Positions 50,698 through 62,483 of a stretch of 64,000 nucleotides of DNA are shown one piece after another. The position numbers were made by a program, and so were the translations under genes. Origin of the DNA: Smallanthus sonchifolius (Eukaryota; Streptophyta; Magnoliopsida; Asterales; Asteraceae). How positions within the stretch are numbered: position 1 is the stretch's first letter; every line of letters begins with the position of its first letter. Below the pieces are notes generated by a model. It had not been told where the DNA came from. It searched no databases and saw only the letters and a program-made list of their open reading frames with translations. The stretch spans positions 193,501-257,500 of the forward strand of contig CM042034.1 in NCBI GenBank assembly GCA_023525975.1, given 5' to 3'.

Positions 50698-51990
50698 TAT
50701 TAGGTCCCTACAATGGATGTCAGTTAACTTTTCTGTTAGAATTTAAAAAAAAATGACCAGAATACCCTTAGTATTAAATACACAAAAATAAAGAATTAAC
50801 AACTAAAACAGTCCCAAGTCTGTTCTTCCATTATCGCCGCTCCAGTTCAAACCGCCACCGCCATCATCTCTGGTGAGTCAACCACCGCATCCATGTTCAA
50901 CTGAACAACCACCACCATCGCAACCACTGTCTCACATTCTTTTCCATCCATTTGCTTCCCTGCAATGATGAAGAAATCGGAACCAGTTATGGTCTCACCA
51001 CACCGCCACCACCACTTTAGGTCTCGTCTTCTTCCCCCAAGCGATAATGAAATTTGCGACGATCCCACCCATCGCCATCAGCTTCACCTCCCCCCATGCG
51101 ACAGCGATGATGATGGAGTCTAATTTGAACTGACCACATCGATTTACTCAAGAAAATTTGTTCAATTTACTGATGTACTAGAAACTCAAGATTCATCTGT
51201 AGATAGAACTTAAATATGAGATTTAATTTGAACTAAGAAATTCAAGATTCACTAGTGTAAAACTTAATTTGGTTTGAGATTTGATTTAAAATTTTGTTTT
51301 AGTTTGTTAGTGTGAATCTCGACAAATGAAGTATCAAGCTTGTATGTTGAGGGAAGTGATAATTGTTAAATCTTGAATTCTTGATCTGAAAGGTCGTATT
51401 CTTTAATACGATTCGAAGCTTCAATCCCGTTTGATGGAATCTGAATTCTGTTTAGAAGAAAGACCCTTCATAAATGAGGACTTTTGCAATGGTGAGGATG
51501 GTCGTGGTGAACAAGTCGCCGGCTGATTTGACGAGGAAGGTGGGGATGGTTTCAGAAAGGTTTACCCAAGAATTTAGGTTTATTTTCGTATAAGGGTATT
51601 TTGGTCATTTTACATGCACTTAACATAAAAAGTTAACTCATATTTATAATATGGGCCTAATATGTTACCTGTTGTCATACCAAAGGGAGCAAAGATGTAG
51701 TTTCTTATACTTTGGGAGCCAATCCAAAATATTGACATACCACAGGGACCTTTCGTGTAATTTACTCAATATTTTATTAAAACTTATTAGATCATAATTA
51801 GATCTTATCTTAGAATACAATTTTATAATTATTAAATCTTCATTATTTTTTATTTATAATTTTTAAATCTTAATTAATTTTTATTTCACCAATGACTGAT
51901 GACATCCGGTATACAAATCTTCATATAAATTTCTGGGTACAACAAATTGGATTTATTCAACTCGTGTAATACATGAGTTTTCTAATCTAG

Positions 51991-54922
51991 TTTATTATAA
52001 TTAAAAAATTAAGACAGTCACAACTAATACCGATTAAATATGATTACAAAACCTAATAATCGTAATAGTTTACGTTTACTTTCTTATATATATGATTAAC
52101 AATCGTAATTGATTGCTAACCGTAGCCATAACTTGATTAAATGAAATCTTATAAACAATAATTATTATAAGTTAATTATTGACCATAGACCCATAGTCCT
52201 AAACGTAAAAATTACATAACAATTCTTTTTATTTAATAATCAAAATAATTAAAAACTCTTGTGGTTTTATACTTTTATTAATGTTTAATTGTTTAGCTTA
52301 CTACACATGTCAAAATGCAGATGTGAGAATATATTAAAATCCTATGGTTGGCTGTCAAGTGTCAACAAACTTTGGCGCACATGAAGCATACTAACTCTGT
52401 ACATTTAACGGCTGTGAGTTTTATATTCGATGTTATTTCGATATGTAGTTATGTATGTGTAATTAAATAAAATATTCTTTCATGAATATGAAAATATAGA
52501 TCAAGTCTTGGTTAATTTAATTTAGAGTAAATAAATAGATGAGGCTTGGGTTTAATGACAAAGTCATTTGTAGTAAGAGTGGTGAAACTCTCATTGGGGG
52601 TTGGGTCAATGGTAAAACCATTTGGGGGTTAACCAAGTGTATAAAAATAACAAGTTTTGGAAAGTACGAAGATAGTCACACAGAAAAAAAAAAGATTTTG
52701 GATGAAAGTGACGAAAGTAATCAAACCGCAAGGAGAAAAATGACAGTTTACTTTTTAATTTATTTATTACTAGGTTAAAATCTCGTGTATTACACGGGTT
52801 AAATAAATAAAATGTTATATATTTAGTAATAAAAAATTAATATGTTTAAAAACCCGTGTAATACATGTGTTGAATAAACCAGTAGATTACATCGGTTGAA
52901 TAAAATATAATGTAATTTGTTAACAAAAACATTTGTCAAAATATGTTTTTAAAAAAATGTAATTTGTCGTGACAGTTATAAGGTCTGTTAAGTTAGTTTT
53001 TAAAATATTTTTTTTCAACTGAGTATTAATTTTTTTATTTAATCGATAAATGTTAGTTCATATTAAGTTCATTTGATTGATGATATAATAACTATTTATA
53101 ATTAAATAATAACTATCCGTAATTAGATTTATTAATAATAAAGATTATTATTTAATAAGAGAGAGAAATAGAAAATCTAATATTTAATAGAAGAGAGAGA
53201 CGGGAAAATAAAGGTAAGGAGTAATCAGAGAGTGACACGTGTCCTGAATAGATTTTCATTTATTATAATAGTAAGATTATTTTTTTAACAACCTTAAATG
53301 ACACATAACATGCAGTTACATAATAAAAAAACAACAACTATTAATAATAAAGTCCATCAACGTATTAAGTAATTTATAGAAACAATTCACACTTAAACGT
53401 AATTCTTACCCTTAACGGCTTTTTAATTCAATCTAGACTAGAGCCTTTAAATAAAAAAAATGGCAGTTACGTTTGTTACTTCTCTCAAGCCCTAATCAAC
53501 GGTTAATTAACTCCTCCACTCCACCATCGGTTACTTCTCTCAAGCCCTAATCAACGAGGAGTTTTCTCCTACTCCACCTCCGAATAAAAATTGCATCCGA
53601 TTTGTTATCAGTTTTCTGATATGTTTATTGATATGCAGAAGAAACGAGGGTGAAAGATGAAGTCGCATCACACAAATTTGGCATTTATAAGGATTTTTAT
53701 CTCATCAAGACTTGCCTTTTTAATTTCAACTAAGCCTTTTTTATTGTTATACATTGTGGTGTTGGGGCATTTTGATTTATACAAAAAAGCCTTTTAACTT
53801 TTACTTGGTATTGAACCATTTTTTCTTCATTTTATGTGTTGAAATGGAGAGTTTGAATTAATTTTATATGTTTGTGAAGTTCATTTGGTATTAGTTTGGG
53901 CAACCCGGACAAAGATGGGAATAAAACTAGGCTATCTATTCGGGTGGCGTATGATAAGCAGATTAACGTGAAACCAAACATAGTTACTTACATTCACATG
54001 TTAATGCTTACAACTATTCAAATGTTTAAACATAATATATAATTCAACTCAATAAAGTTGGGTTAACTTGATAATAATGGAAATATTCAATTTGGTAGAT
54101 AGAGATAACACAATCATAAATATATGAACCCATATTCCAGAATTCAATATAAATCCAAGTGTCAAATAAAAAGTAGGATGGACGGAGCTTCAGATCTTCT
54201 AGAGAGCCTATAGGCCGCAACCAAAGGCTGGAAATTTAGATCCCTTCAACTCTAGCCTTTAAAGGTCCCTGATCCGGCCAGGTATGGTGTTGACCTACGC
54301 TTGTTAGGTGTTGACGTGCATTCATGCTCTCTTGACTTTCGAAAACAAGGCGCAATAAAAATAACAAACATGGGTCATGGCTGTGTTTTGTGGTTTCCAA
54401 GTATTAATTTAGGGCTTCTCAATCTAACTATATAGAAATACAATGATGATGAAGATGATGATACCATGAAAATGTAACCAAATCATATATGCTAATTATG
54501 GTAAAAATCATTACACTATACCATAGCTAATATATTCTCTTTGATACTCTTAAGAAACAAATTTTACATCTAACTAGTATCAGTATACATCTCATAATAA
54601 ATGTAAAGCATACAATACAATACAACATTTAAAAAAATGCAACATCTCTGTAGTTCAACCATAGGGTAGCCGGATCTAGTCGATTTAGTGAACCATTAGT
54701 GTTTCTCAGGTTTTATTTTTCCCCAGAATAAAACCCTTTGGAAATATTCATGTAATACAATTTTAGAAAAAAAAAAAAAAAAACACTTAAAAATTGTTAC
54801 AACACAAACTAAAAATGATCGCATAATAGAAAAACATTACAAACAACATTTATAACCCCACTAACCATATATAACAAGGTGGCCATGCCCATAGAATCAA
54901 CACTATAAGAAGCACCAAAAAT
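51991..54922. other. Gene-free stretch downstream of the nest
   Basis: Holds one Helitron-like copy (52770-53276). A 27-base phrase containing CTCTCAAGCCCTAATCAACG appears twice at about 53476 and 53530. No convincing coding region is seen; the last few hundred bases should include the 3' UTR of the kinase gene. Confidence 0.55.
52770..53276 (-). mobile_element. Non-autonomous Helitron-like element, copy 6
   Basis: On the minus strand it starts TCTTACTATTATAATAAATG and ends with hairpin CCCGTGTAATACACGAG, TTTTAACCTAG, then T. It contains GGACACGTGTCACTCT near the 5' end, a motif shared with other copies. About 507 bp, the largest undisturbed copy. Confidence 0.65.
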
Positions 54923-57900
54923 TTAACGTGGTTTGTTTTCTTTAAACGCCATGCTTGTGCTAGCATAGTAAGATTCTGAATTATTAGTACCATATGAAAC
55001 TAATGGGACCTCATAGAGATCAGACTGCTCAACTTCTAAGACTAAGCTACTAGTCTCTTCATATGGTTGTTGTTGAATCCAAGGATGAGTTGTGAATTTC
55101 CTCAAGTTGTCTAGCTCCACTGATACCTCTTTCATTGTAGGTCTATCACGACCCTCTGAATTAAGGCATCTCTTTACCAAATCACCTACGACTTGTATTT
55201 GTTCAAGAGTCCCTTCACGTAATATTCGAGGCTCAATAATTTTATATAAGCAGTTTTCTTTAATCGAATTGACAAAATATGTTGCTAAGTTCTTTTCAAC
55301 ATCGATTCTATCAACGCCAATGGGCTTTTTCTCGGTTATGAGTTCTGCAAGGACCACTCCAAAGCTATATACATCACTTTTATTGGTTAGTTGGCTTGTG
55401 CTGAAGTACTCTGGATCAAGATATCCTAGTGTGCCTTGAATAAGAGTAGTTACTTGTTCGTGATCTAATGGGACTAACCGTGATACACCAAAATCTGAAA
55501 TTTTTGCCGTGTAGTTATCATCTAATAATATGTTGCTAGACTTGACATCTCTGTGTATGATTGGCATAATAGTTTCTGAATGAAGGTATGCAAGTGCACT
55601 AGATGCTTCAACGGCTACTCTCAATCGATTGTCCCATGATAGCCAACTCATTCCACCCGACCTAGAGTGAATGTGATGGGAAAGTGTGTTATTAGAGATG
55701 TATTCAGAAACTAGTATAGGGACTTCCTCTTCCAAGCAACACCCTAAAAGTTCTACCACGTTTCGATGTATGACTTGTGTAAGGATCAAGAGTTCATTTA
55801 TGAACTGTTGTGCTTGGCCCTCATCCATTATCTTGGACTTTTTTATTGCAACTACACGTTTATCAGATAAAACTCCCTTGTACACTACACCATGGGCACC
55901 TCGACCAATAATGTTTTCTTGAGAATAACTATTAGTGGCTTTACGTAGTGGTGTAGTGCTAAACAACCCTTGTGTATTCATCTTGTGATTTAGCAACATG
56001 CCCCCATTTTGCTCAAAGAACTTTTCTCGGAGCTTCATTAGCTTCCTCCTCCTTAAACCGATGAAAATCCACGATATAATGGATAATATTGCTAAGAGGC
56101 CAAACACCATTGCTACATGCAATTGAAAAACAACACTTTAAGTGAAGAACATGGTTTTGGAAAACTAACACTTAAAAGACTGATTTTAAGGCTAGCGATA
56201 ATAGTGGACATACACATATTGATCATAAGAGCCTTACCTATGCTGAAAATAGTTGAAGAAAATTTTAAGTCTTTAGGTTGGTGACAACCATTTTCTATTT
56301 TTGCATCACCAAAAGATCCTCGAGGACAAGTACAATTGTAACTCCCAGGAGTATTTATGCAATCACCATAACAATGGTTGCTTCTTGGATCCTCACACTC
56401 GTTAATGTCTAAAGAAAGGAAAATTGTTAAAGAATGCAGAAAACATCATAACTTTCATTTTTTTTTATTATTCTGATGTGACTGAAGCGACATGTCTAGT
56501 CACTGTCGGTTTAACTTTTGGGCTATACGACCTGTATTAGTGCTACACGAGTCGTACATAAGGTGTCACAGGATTTTTTGGGTGTATCTATAACAACACC
56601 CTAAATCTAATAGTAATCTGCCTTAAATCTAAATTCTTAGTTTCATCTCTAGGCCTTAAATAGAACCATTTAGGTGATATTTCAAAATACGTACTTTCAA
56701 ACCTTTGAAGTTCCTTTAAAAATATTATATCGTTTTAACCATTGCATTTAATATATTTTAGTAATTTTATATGTGTATCAACTAGTTAAAAAAGACAAAT
56801 GTCATAATAAAAATTACACGTGTTAACAAGCAGAGGCGGACAATCTTATGGGGACTGGGGTCAAGCGATCTCACACTTTTTTTTATTTTATTTATTTATA
56901 TGTTACGCATACTAATGAAAATCGAGAGTTTGTTGAACGATGATCTCTATAAATAATTGAATTTGCATATATGATTAATGAACAAATTAGAGATGATGCT
57001 TGATAGAAGTGGTTGATCACATCTACCTTGTAAGGTGAATGAAAAGAACAAGAAGCTCATTGGTTCTCAAATTATAACCATTCGGAGGAGGGATGAATAA
57101 TACTTATTGACTGGTTAACTTGACGTTGATTTATGATGTCAACAAACAGATAAATTTAAGACAAGACCGAGCCAGTTATTGACATAGTCGTCATCATCAT
57201 AGATCGAGACTTAATTGTAATAAAATGATTTACTTTTTAATAATGTAAATTTTAGAAATATCCTAGATCGAATGTAGGTAAGGCTATATCTGTTTCTTTC
57301 TTAAAGTCACTTCCCTAACCAAAAAATAAAAATAAAAATGCAACCGTGATGTCATGTTTGATTAGCAGGAATTATCAAAAGAAATGAAAATTAAACTCTA
57401 TTTTGGTTGTCTAAGAGAGAGTAGAAATTGGTCCAACAAAACCTTTTAATTAATAGAATTCAGAATCCTTCAACATTTGAAAGGAAACTTCACAAATGTT
57501 TACAATTTATGTAATAATCCTAACCGTTTTTCATTTTGTTTTTAAAGATATTTGAGTTTGGATCTTTGTTTTTTAATTTTAGATTTTAAAGGCTAATTTT
57601 GTCATTTTACGTACTTTTACATTCCAATTCCGTGAACCAAACAGCGCCCCATAACTGTCTATTTAATTGATAAAAAGGAATGGAATGACCTTGGCGACCA
57701 GGAGACAGATAAGGGTTTCCTTGATAACCATCTTTGCACATGCAACGGTACTCACCGGTTACCCTTGTAGAGCTAACACACTTGCTATTTACCAGAATTG
57801 GAGAAGAAGAAACTAAAAGATGGAAGGAATTGAATTCATAATCTTTGCATATCCATTCTATAGCTAAACACCCATATAAATAGCAATATAAATTACATTG

Positions 57901-59712
57901 AATACCCCCTACTATCCTTAAATAAAACATTTCCCCCTTAACCTAATTGACTAAATAATAATAAAAATAATTAAAAATAAATCGTAACAATACTCCCCAC
58001 TTAAAAACATTCTTGACCTCAAGAATCACAAATTAACGGAAAACAATTGCAACATCCATGGACACTTTGGGTCGACCCGTTCCACGGTGGACGCCATTCA
58101 GTTCATCCAATGGCATTCGGGGCAGTGTCAATGAGACGCCACAGTGGATGCCATTTATGTCTATCGGTTGCATTGCCTATCGGTGTTGATTCTTCCTTTA
58201 CGAACACCGGTTTTGTCGTCTGTTTCAATAGGTTCAGAACCACTAATGGTACGGTTTTTGAAAATGGTACGGGTGTAATTGTTAGCAGTCGTTTCGGGTT
58301 TGGGGGGGTTGAAGGGATTGTTCGCATGGATTTTTGGGCAGTTTTTGGTGCAACTTTAATGGATGTTATGGGTTGTGGGACTATTTTAGGTGTAGGCGGA
58401 GCAGGTTGTGGTTTGGTTTCCTTTGCTAGATTTGGTGTAGACGGCACGGGTAATGTGGATGACGCGGCTGAAGCTTGTTTCTGCTTCGATCTGGTTGGAT
58501 CCAATCCTAGTGCCACCATTATTTGTTCCTGTTGTTTCATCGCTTGCTCTTGTTGTTTCATGATGACGGCTAGGGTTGCCCAGAGGCCAAAAATCGCCTT
58601 GTCGGGCTCCTTTTCAACCTCTTGATTACGAGTGTTCGTCATGATAGCGTGATAGAATTCCGATGGGGGAATCGGAACGGCTCGGATACCCTTGATAGGG
58701 TTAAACCAGAATTGGAGAAGAAGAAACTAAAAGATGGAAGGAATTGAATTCATAATCTTTGCATATCCATTCCATAGCTAAACACCCATATAAATAGCAA
58801 TATAAATTACATTGAACACCCCCTATTATCCTTAAATAAAACATTTCCCCCTTAACGCAATTGACTAAATAATAATAAAAATAAATCGTAACATCTTTGC
58901 ACATGCAACGGTACCCACCGGTTACCCTTGTAGAGCTAACACACTTGCTATTTGATTGGCAGGCAAAACCATCTGCTGCTTCCGCTTCTTCACAACTCAG
59001 ATTACCAATAGCCCACTCAAGCACCACTGAGACATTACCTTCAATCTTTTCACGGAAAAAAGTATCATTTAAATCGGTTACACCATTAAACATGTACGCC
59101 TTCTCCTCAGCGAGAAACGCGTATGTACATCGATTATAAGGCCTCCTGTAGCCCGCATCATCCGAGTCAAGCAAGGTACTGAGATGAGTTATATAGTGGT
59201 TTATGTCTTGTTCAATGGATGATTGACAACAACCGTTGCCTGAACACTCGCCACCTACGGTTCCCTCCGGAACACCACACAGCCTGTACCCGACATTGAT
59301 TCTGAGCTGCTGATCCAAGCATAATCATTGCAGCCTGAACTTGTTTGCCCGTGAAAAAGTGTATGGCAAATTGGTTAAATCCGGAGAGATACCAAATGAG
59401 TTGGAAGCTGTACCATTTGGTGAATAGCATCTAGTAGCCAGAAACCCGGAGTGTGGAATCAGATATCTGTTTGATGGAGGTGTAATCTATAGAGGCCGTG
59501 GGAGGTTTTGAAGATGTGTTGCAGTAGATGTCAAAACCGGGGCCTATAGAACATTTAGTTGAGTTGATGCCGATGCCAAAAGGATAGGGAACGATTAAGT
59601 CTCCACATCGGCTCTGGCAGCCTGGCTTTGCCCCGTTGAGGAGGGTGTAGGTGACATTTGAACCAGAGGTTGTGAACAAGAACATCACCCACATTAGAAC
59701 AAGGATTTTCAT
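54923..59712 (-). pseudogene. Wall-associated receptor kinase-like gene, ectodomain disrupted
   Basis: Three exons. Exon 1 (59712 to 57690) encodes a signal peptide (MKILVLMWVMFLF), a GUB_WAK galacturonan-binding domain (CGDLIVPYPFGIG) and an EGF-like part. Exon 2 (56238-56408) encodes an EGF-Ca domain (DINECEDP). Exon 3 (54923-56112) encodes a TM helix and a complete Ser/Thr kinase with GRGAHGVVYKG, VAIKKS, IIHRDVKSSN, DFGVSR and GTLGYLDPEY. Exon 1 carries an in-frame TAG at about 59431 and at least three apparent frameshifts (near 59445, 59335 and 59300). It is also split by an LTR element at 57791-58893. One conserved Cys before the exon 1 donor is Arg. Intact members are plasma-membrane receptors binding pectin fragments. 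The full receptor cannot be made from this copy; the kinase exon is unbroken and looks conserved. Confidence 0.88.
57791..58893 (-). mobile_element. Short LTR retroelement inserted in the kinase gene
   Basis: Direct repeats 57791-57989 (199 bp) and 58705-58893 (189 bp) act as LTRs; on the minus strand they start TGTTACGATTTA. A primer-site-like GGGTATCCGAGCC lies just inside the 5' LTR, and a purine tract AAGTGGGGAG before the 3' LTR. The 715-bp interior has one 179-residue frame (58103-58642) with a Gln-rich, coiled-coil-like start (MKQQEQAMKQQEQ) and a Pro-rich tail, gag-like at most. There is no pol, so it is non-autonomous. Flanking 60-bp duplications at 57731-57790 and 58894-58953 differ at one base. 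Confidence 0.8.
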
Positions 59713-62483
59713 GGCTGCGTTTCCAAACTTGTGATCTACAAACTTTTGATGCAGTAGTATGTGATGGCATATGTTATAGTCCACATCATGAAAAGGTCAA
59801 CCGTTCAAATTGTATTTAAGTAATCCTCTAACTGTTGTTATCAAGTGTCCGGCAGTAGTATGTATATCCAATTTTTAATTTTACAGAAATAAATTGACTG
59901 ACCTTGTCGTTACACAATATTATATAGATACAGAATCTTGTAACATCTACTATGTACACAGAAATTTAGAGGTTACTATGCATGCTCTGAAGCAATTCTG
60001 GCTAATAGTAACTGAACATGGTGTAATCTTTACCATAAAGGCCCTGCTCCTTGCCAACCAAAAGAAGAGTTGATGATACATGGTTAACACATTCGGTGAG
60101 GTTTTTGGTCTGAATTGTTTATAAATAAAAGTTGGGTAACGGAGGTTCACGCAGAACAAGCCGATTAAAAGAGGTTTAATTTGGCTCTGTCGTTTTAGAA
60201 AAAAAGTACCAAAACTATCATCGGTAAACTGGGCCGTTGATGTCAATCTAACTCTCTTTAGAAACCCATTTCAACATTGATTGATGGGTGGGCTTACAGG
60301 CCCATAATCCAAATCTATTGACCATTTCTGTAAATCATCATCATCATCTTTAATATACCCTCCCATGACATGATGGAGGATTCCAACTGCTCTACCAGTT
60401 CTGTGTTTAATGCTAAAAAGGTGTGAATTCAAATTCAAGATGCAAGAATTCATCTAAACAACAAAGGATGTCTTTTTTGTAGTTTTCTGTGAATTCAAAC
60501 TAAAGAGGTGGTTTTTTGTTGGTGCATGTTAATTTATTTAGACAAAATATATGAACAAAAAGAAGCTAAAGATCAAGAAAATGAATCCATTTTTGAAACA
60601 GATAAAGTGACTTACATAAGTATTATGATTGGAATCAATTTACCTGAGAATTCAGGCAGATGAAACTCTTGTTACCTTGACTCCAGGAAATAAAAAATAA
60701 AGAAATATATAAATAGATGCCACCAAGTTCCAATAGTAAACCAAAGAAAAGACATGAAAAGAGCATTAAGAAGAAAAAAACATATTTCCTCTTTCAATAT
60801 GTTCTGTTCCCTAACCACCTTCTCAACTAAAAGCTCTGATAAGATCAATAATAATGTGAGTAGTTCTTTAGATCTGTCTGTTTATTATTTTATTTTACTT
60901 GACTCCTTCTGTAAATTGTTATATTGTTGATCAATCATAATGGTAATCATAATAATGATCATGATCACCATATGATCAGAATCATGATCATAATTATTCT
61001 TGTCTTAAATATCTAGCTATAATCAATTTAAATTCACATCCAAACACCCCCATAACCCTTCTTTTTGGCTTTAAACATCTTGGTGTTCCTGTTACATTTA
61101 GTCTATAAGACTAGCTTAATCTGGGTGGCATGATTCTCAAGTCATTTTAACAATCAACATATCCCTGGCATCAAAATGTAGTTTTCATATCCCTGACATC
61201 AAAGTGTTTGTATTAATACAAAATTACTCCTTTGATTCATTTATGATCCTGAGATCCCAATATAAATACAAAAAATATGCTCTTCTGTTCATATACAATT
61301 CGCAGGTTGAATGTTGCAAGTAAAGAACTTATGCATCAAATGAATAACTGTAAGGAGACATAAGAAATTCAATAGGTCCCTTTAAGCCTATATTACCTAG
61401 ACAGAACCCGGCCAGAATTCCAGATTGAAACCAAAACCAAGTTCCAGAGATTCGGTAATGCAATCGGTGACTGGTGGCGTTTTCCAATGGATCAAAGACT
61501 GTGATGGTTTCCAATGGTGGTTGTGGTTAGCGATTAGCTGCGACTTGACGATTTAAAAGTAGTTGTGAAAATGTCAAAGAAATTATCCAGATTCTAAGGA
61601 TGGCGAAGATAGAAGATGTTAATGTGTATGAACCAATGTGATCGGAGAAAGAATACCAGGAGCGGATGTCTTCTTTCCCATGGTCTGAGACGACGAAGCA
61701 AAAAACCTAGGAACCTGTTTTAGCCCATCCTGAGTTTCAAATCTGCCCAGTTTGACCTGTTGAAAATACTAATTAACCAAAGCCACCCATTACAATGTAT
61801 TAGCAGTCCAAACTAACCCATATTTAAAGGGCTTTGGATAAGGATTGCCAGGTATGTCTAAAAACAAGGAATGTGGATTGTTTTATGTAACTTTCCTCAA
61901 AAAGAAAATTCAAAAGGAATATATTAGAAAGGGATAATCCAAATCAAAATAATATATACTCGTATATATTTTTTGATTTGGATTAAAAAATTTAAATTTA
62001 AGTAGCCTATCCAATTTATTAGACAGTAAAATACATATAGTTATATTAGAGGGGTTAATGTGTAACTTTGTACTCTATTTATAGTTCTTGTAATCTTCCA
62101 TTATTCAATACAATAAACAACACAATTATCAAAGATTATTACAATTGAGTGAAGTTATTTGAAAATACACTTTCCATTTTGAAATACAGGACAATATTAT
62201 ATAAGGCTCTCTCTTAATTTTTCCAAATCTAAAACACCAACAAAAGTTTAATTAAACAAAAGAAATTGAAAGGGACGATAAAGCGGCTTACAATCTGTGA
62301 TTATAAATCAAAGAAGAAGTGGAACTGGTGCCGGATGGCAGAATTAAAAAACGTTCTGCTTGTGGTCTCTTACCATAAAAATGGCTGCATGCGCAGCAGC
62401 ACCAACTATGAGAAACCCACGAGGTTAGCTTACAACGAAAAACACCATCACATTTTAAAAATATAAAAAACTTACCTGCATAA
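59713..62483. other. Intergenic region between kinase pseudogene and PPR gene
   Basis: I find no supported gene. Short minus-strand frames at 61329-61514 and 60271-60453 have no recognisable domain. A GATCATGATC-rich, partly palindromic patch lies near 60940-61000. Around 62040-62160 the text resembles the 3' end of a plant LTR, but no partner is present. Confidence 0.5.

Larger units (their letters stand above)
39530..51767. mobile_element. Mutator-like long-TIR element, split by a Ty3 retrotransposon
   Basis: The left arm 39530-39639 continues after the retrotransposon at 50703. The right arm, about 51570-51767, is its inverted copy. The termini read GAGTAAATTACACGAAAGG, and both arms share GTAACATATTAGG and the TACCCTTA word near their inner ends. 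TIR length is about 200 bp. The core, 50790-51560, is rich in CCACCACC and GGTGG words and may be captured coding DNA. Without the insertion the element would be about 1.2 kb. No clean 9-bp target duplication is visible. Confidence 0.6.
39453..51990 (+). mobile_element. Helitron-like copy 5, split by nested elements
   Basis: The 5' part, 39453-39529, begins TCCTTATTATAATAAACG. The 3' part, 51768-51990, ends with hairpin CTCGTGTAATACATGAG and TTTTCTAATCTAG, then T. Together they make a family-sized element of about 300 bp interrupted by the Mutator-like element. It is the outermost and therefore oldest layer of the nest. Confidence 0.55.

Noticed and set aside
61329..61694. Possible small minus-strand gene (frames at 61329-61514 and from 61694)
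   Set aside because: Short frames without domains, and the splice sites I tried did not give a convincing joined protein.
62040..62160. Possible solo LTR near the PPR gene
   Set aside because: Text such as TTCAATACAATAAACAACA resembles an LTR end, but I could not find a matching start, target duplication or second copy.
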